Source of the DNA: Deltaproteobacteria bacterium
GTDB taxonomy: Bacteria > Bdellovibrionota_C > UBA2361 > J135
Assembly: GCA_020635175.1 (NCBI GenBank)
Contig: JACKAH010000004.1
Coordinates: 56,779 to 120,778, forward strand
DNA: 64,000 nt
Reading direction: 5' to 3'
Part shown: piece by piece, positions 62,491 through 64,000 of the stretch
How positions within the stretch are numbered: the stretch's first letter is position 1
Layout of the letters: each line of letters starts with the position of its first letter
The notes under the pieces: generated by a model
Databases searched by the model: none
What the model was told of the DNA's origin: nothing
What the model saw: the letters and a program-made list of their open reading frames with translations, nothing else
Program-made: the position numbers and the translations under genes

Positions 62491-63048
62491 TTAAATCTCG
62501 TCTTTTCTAAATTTCAATACGCCGTGCGCCTGAGCCTTTCGCAGAGCTGTCGTCACATCATTAACGCTTAGGTAAACAGTTGGCCGTAAAAGCTTATCAG
62601 CTTGTGAGATAAGCTCAGCAAAGCGCAATAGATCGGCTATATATGCAACTCCATTTACTAGAGAAACAAGCTCTCTTAGCTCAAGCACAGCTGCATCAAT
62701 TTGACGCATCGCTTCAGCATTGCGCGCAGTTATCATCATCTCAGGTTTTAGAAATTCAGTGTCCTTTATTTCCTTAAATCTCTCTTCATAATACTGATTC
62801 ATCGTCTTCATATACCTGACAGATTCATAAAAGACCTTTGCGGCTGTCTCGATATAGTTCAAATTTTTAGCGGAAATTTGGGTTAATATGACTAGGCTCT
62901 GCACTGATCCAATACTTATCTCATTTGCGTAATCCCACGGAAGCTCCGTTTCAGGGTCTAATTGTATCCGTTTTAAAAACTTCTCAGGGATAGCCTGCAG
63001 GCTAGGGCTAAACTCAATTATCTGTTCTTTGTTTCTCTGCGTAGACAT
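62491..63048 (-). CDS. Hypothetical helical protein, 185 residues
   Basis: Not recognised. Soluble, almost wholly helical, no signal peptide. Long amphipathic stretches with Glu/Lys/Leu (KVFYESVRYMKTMNQYYEERFKEIK; AVLELRELVSLVNG) could form a bundle or coiled coil. The C-terminus (VYLSVNDVTTALRKAQAHGVLKFRKDEI) resembles a small DNA- or protein-binding tail but this is not diagnostic. Convergent with the putative small RNA. Confidence 0.5.
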   Translation of the reverse strand: MSTQRNKEQIIEFSPSLQAIPEKFLKRIQLDPETELPWDYANEISIGSVQSLVILTQISAKNLNYIETAAKVFYESVRYMKTMNQYYEERFKEIKDTEFLKPEMMITARNAEAMRQIDAAVLELRELVSLVNGVAYIADLLRFAELISQADKLLRPTVYLSVNDVTTALRKAQAHGVLKFRKDEI

Positions 63049-63370
63049 AGCTTCCTATAAAAAACCGCTCAATGTTTGATACTCAAAAGGGTTATGGCTC
63101 CATCCAGATCTGTGACGCAAATATGGCGATATTACTGAGTAAATGCAGAAAAACTAGAATAATTTACTAGAGGAAACTACGAGAAAACAGGTAAAAGACA
63201 CCCAACCCTAAACCCTAGAGGACACAATTCAGTAGCTAATTGCAATAACTCTAATAGTCTATTATCTTTAGCGTTGGTTCGGATAATCTCATCAATACAC
63301 ATCTAAAAGTAATCTAATCGGTCACCGCTCTTTTTCATCCTCATTTCATAGAGAAGAATAGTTACGATTT
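63049..63370. other. Intergenic DNA with nothing recognised
   Basis: AT-rich, no gene or strong hairpin. It may hold the promoter of the 185-residue gene. A short CCCTAAACCCTA stretch near 63206 is probably chance. Confidence 0.4.
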
Positions 63371-63423
63371 CGTTCGTGCGGAAAGTTTTGTTTATCACTG
63401 AACTACACTTTCCGACTCGAACG
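63371..63423. repeat. Bulged inverted repeat at the left edge of the GC-rich insert
   Basis: CGTTCG-TG-CGGAAAGT (63371-63386) pairs with ACTTTCCG-ACT-CGAACG (63407-63423): 14 pairs, a small internal bulge and a 20-nt loop. Confidence 0.65.
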
Positions 63424-63430
63424 TAAGCAA
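63418..63430. repeat. Left copy of a 13-bp inverted repeat flanking the GC-rich gene
   Basis: CGAACGTAAGCAA; the exact inverse is at 63908-63920. The two copies bound about 500 bp that contain the GC-rich segment. Confidence 0.5.
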
Positions 63431-63514
63431 CAGGTTTGAGTCACAATTTTTCCGGGTCTACTTGCGGCAGGCGGGACTGTCGAAGGAAACCCACCCCTCA
63501 CACATGGGAACCCC

Positions 63515-63814
63515 ATGGCCAACGTGTCAGCTACACAGAAGAACTGGGTCATCGCGCTGAAGCTTCTCGCCAAGGCGGAGTCTGCGGCTCGCGTCAGCGT
63601 GCCCGAGAGCGACATCGAGCTCTCGCTGACCGGGATGCTCATCACCATCTTCGTCGATGGTGATGAGGTCGGCAGCTACGAGCTGCGCCGTTCGGGCATC
63701 ATGCACGATGCGATGCTCTGGCAGGATGGCGAGCGCCTTCCGCAGAGGCTGTACGGCCCCGTGATCGAGCTGCAGCAGATCGCTCAGCGCCCGAGCCCAC
63801 TCGCCACGGCCTGA
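63515..63814 (+). CDS. Small GC-rich gene of foreign composition
   Basis: 99 residues starting MANVSATQKNWVIALKLLAK, no family recognised. The DNA from about 63450 to 63870 is far richer in G+C than the rest of the window, and third codon positions in this frame are almost all G or C, which shows it is a true coding frame from a high-GC source. No clear Shine-Dalgarno sequence; GGGAAC lies upstream. A GC-rich hairpin follows 12 bp after the stop. Possible origins: a transferred cassette, a phage gene, or a chimeric assembly. Confidence 0.6.
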   Translation: MANVSATQKNWVIALKLLAKAESAARVSVPESDIELSLTGMLITIFVDGDEVGSYELRRSGIMHDAMLWQDGERLPQRLYGPVIELQQIAQRPSPLATA

Positions 63815-63826
63815 TCTGGGAGCCAA

Positions 63827-63862
63827 GGCGCCGGTCGTCGGGACACCCCCACGACCGGCGCC
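63827..63862 (+). terminator. GC-rich hairpin after the foreign gene
   Basis: GGCGCCGGTCGT and ACGACCGGCGCC form a perfect 12-bp stem around a 12-nt loop with no T-tract, the style common in high-GC organisms such as actinobacteria. Confidence 0.75.
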
Positions 63863-63907
63863 AGCGCTTCAGTATTGGTAAATTGAGGGAGTATTCTACA
63901 GAATGTT

Positions 63908-63920
63908 TTGCTTACGTTCG
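63908..63920. repeat. Right copy of the 13-bp inverted repeat
   Basis: TTGCTTACGTTCG, the exact reverse complement of 63418-63430. The remaining DNA to the window end is AT-rich with no gene seen. Confidence 0.5.
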
Positions 63921-64000
63921 TTTCGTAATTTTTGATCTTAAAGATATCCAACTATTCCAATTTTTTAATCATTGATAATTGGCGCGAGTCCCACAGCTCT

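Noticed and set aside
63204..63217. Telomere-like CCCTAAACCCTA
   Set aside because: Less than two full units; expected by chance in AT-rich DNA.
63371..63430. Integron attC site next to a gene cassette
   Set aside because: A folded site beside one small gene fits the idea, but the RYYYAAC and GTTRRRY core sequences are absent.
63527..63826. 99-codon minus-strand frame in the GC-rich segment
   Set aside because: High-GC DNA commonly leaves the opposite strand open; the plus-strand frame shows the strong G/C bias at third positions and is followed by a hairpin.
1..64000. tRNA, rRNA, insertion sequences or CRISPR arrays
   Set aside because: Looked for tRNA T-loops, rRNA-like segments, transposase motifs and short regular repeats; none was seen.

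Overview
The window is AT-rich, gene-dense DNA from a Gram-negative bacterium. It encodes an Omp85 barrel, a FadL-type porin, a six-gene alternative complex III (ACIII), a flagellar hook protein and type IVb pilin-like proteins. The order rpmF-plsX-fabG-acpP-glyA-nrdR-ribE-ribBA-ribH-nusB, together with ACIII, suggests a lineage around the former Deltaproteobacteria or Bdellovibrionota. No rRNA or tRNA is present, so this placement is only an inference.

Layout. 0-2.2 kb: pyruvate dehydrogenase E2 (start codon cut by the window edge) and lipoyl synthase. 2.3-8 kb: a 1898-residue protein joining a TamB (DUF490) part to an Omp85/BamA-like POTRA and barrel part. 8-12.6 kb: a CBS-pair protein and two coupled multi-membrane-span GT-C-like proteins. 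12.6-20 kb, minus strand: riboflavin, one-carbon, ribonucleotide-reductase control and fatty-acid genes. 20-27.5 kb, minus strand: actF to actA (ACIII). 27.7-47.4 kb, minus strand: a repeated locus of secreted Cys-containing proteins, small type IVb pilin-like proteins, TadE-like and giant TadG-like proteins, interrupted by a HicAB toxin-antitoxin pair. 47.4-62 kb: fatty-acid activation, FadL porin, ComEC-like hydrolase, VanZ-like protein, GT-C glycosyltransferase, an isolated flgE, a class I amidotransferase, a MoeB-rhodanese fusion, an SthA-like flavoprotein, a VWA protein with five C-terminal repeats, and one unrecognised gene. 62-64 kb: a probable sigma-54-driven small RNA, a second unrecognised gene, and a GC-rich foreign-looking gene bounded by inverted repeats.

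The most distinctive system is the 27.7-47.4 kb locus. Three secreted-protein classes (I, II, III) recur as I-I-II-III, I-II-III and I-II-III around pilin/TadE/TadG genes. Each transcription unit that begins with a class I gene has the same upstream arrangement: a 15-bp motif (consensus ATTTTAGSTGGATCA in the direction of transcription), then exactly 82 bp, then a sigma-54-like -24/-12 element (RG-N10-GC ending TTGC). This occurs four times although the sequence between has diverged. Sigma-54-like promoters also stand upstream of flgE and of the putative small RNA. No tadA/tadB/tadC ATPase or platform, secretin, prepilin peptidase, sigma-54 or enhancer-binding protein gene is in the window, so the machinery must lie elsewhere.

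Other points worth attention are the TamB-Omp85 fusion, a RibBA whose RibB half has lost a metal-ligand histidine, two copies of a palindromic repeat, and a GC-rich gene that may be transferred or may be an assembly chimera. All functional statements come from motifs read by eye; no database search was run.
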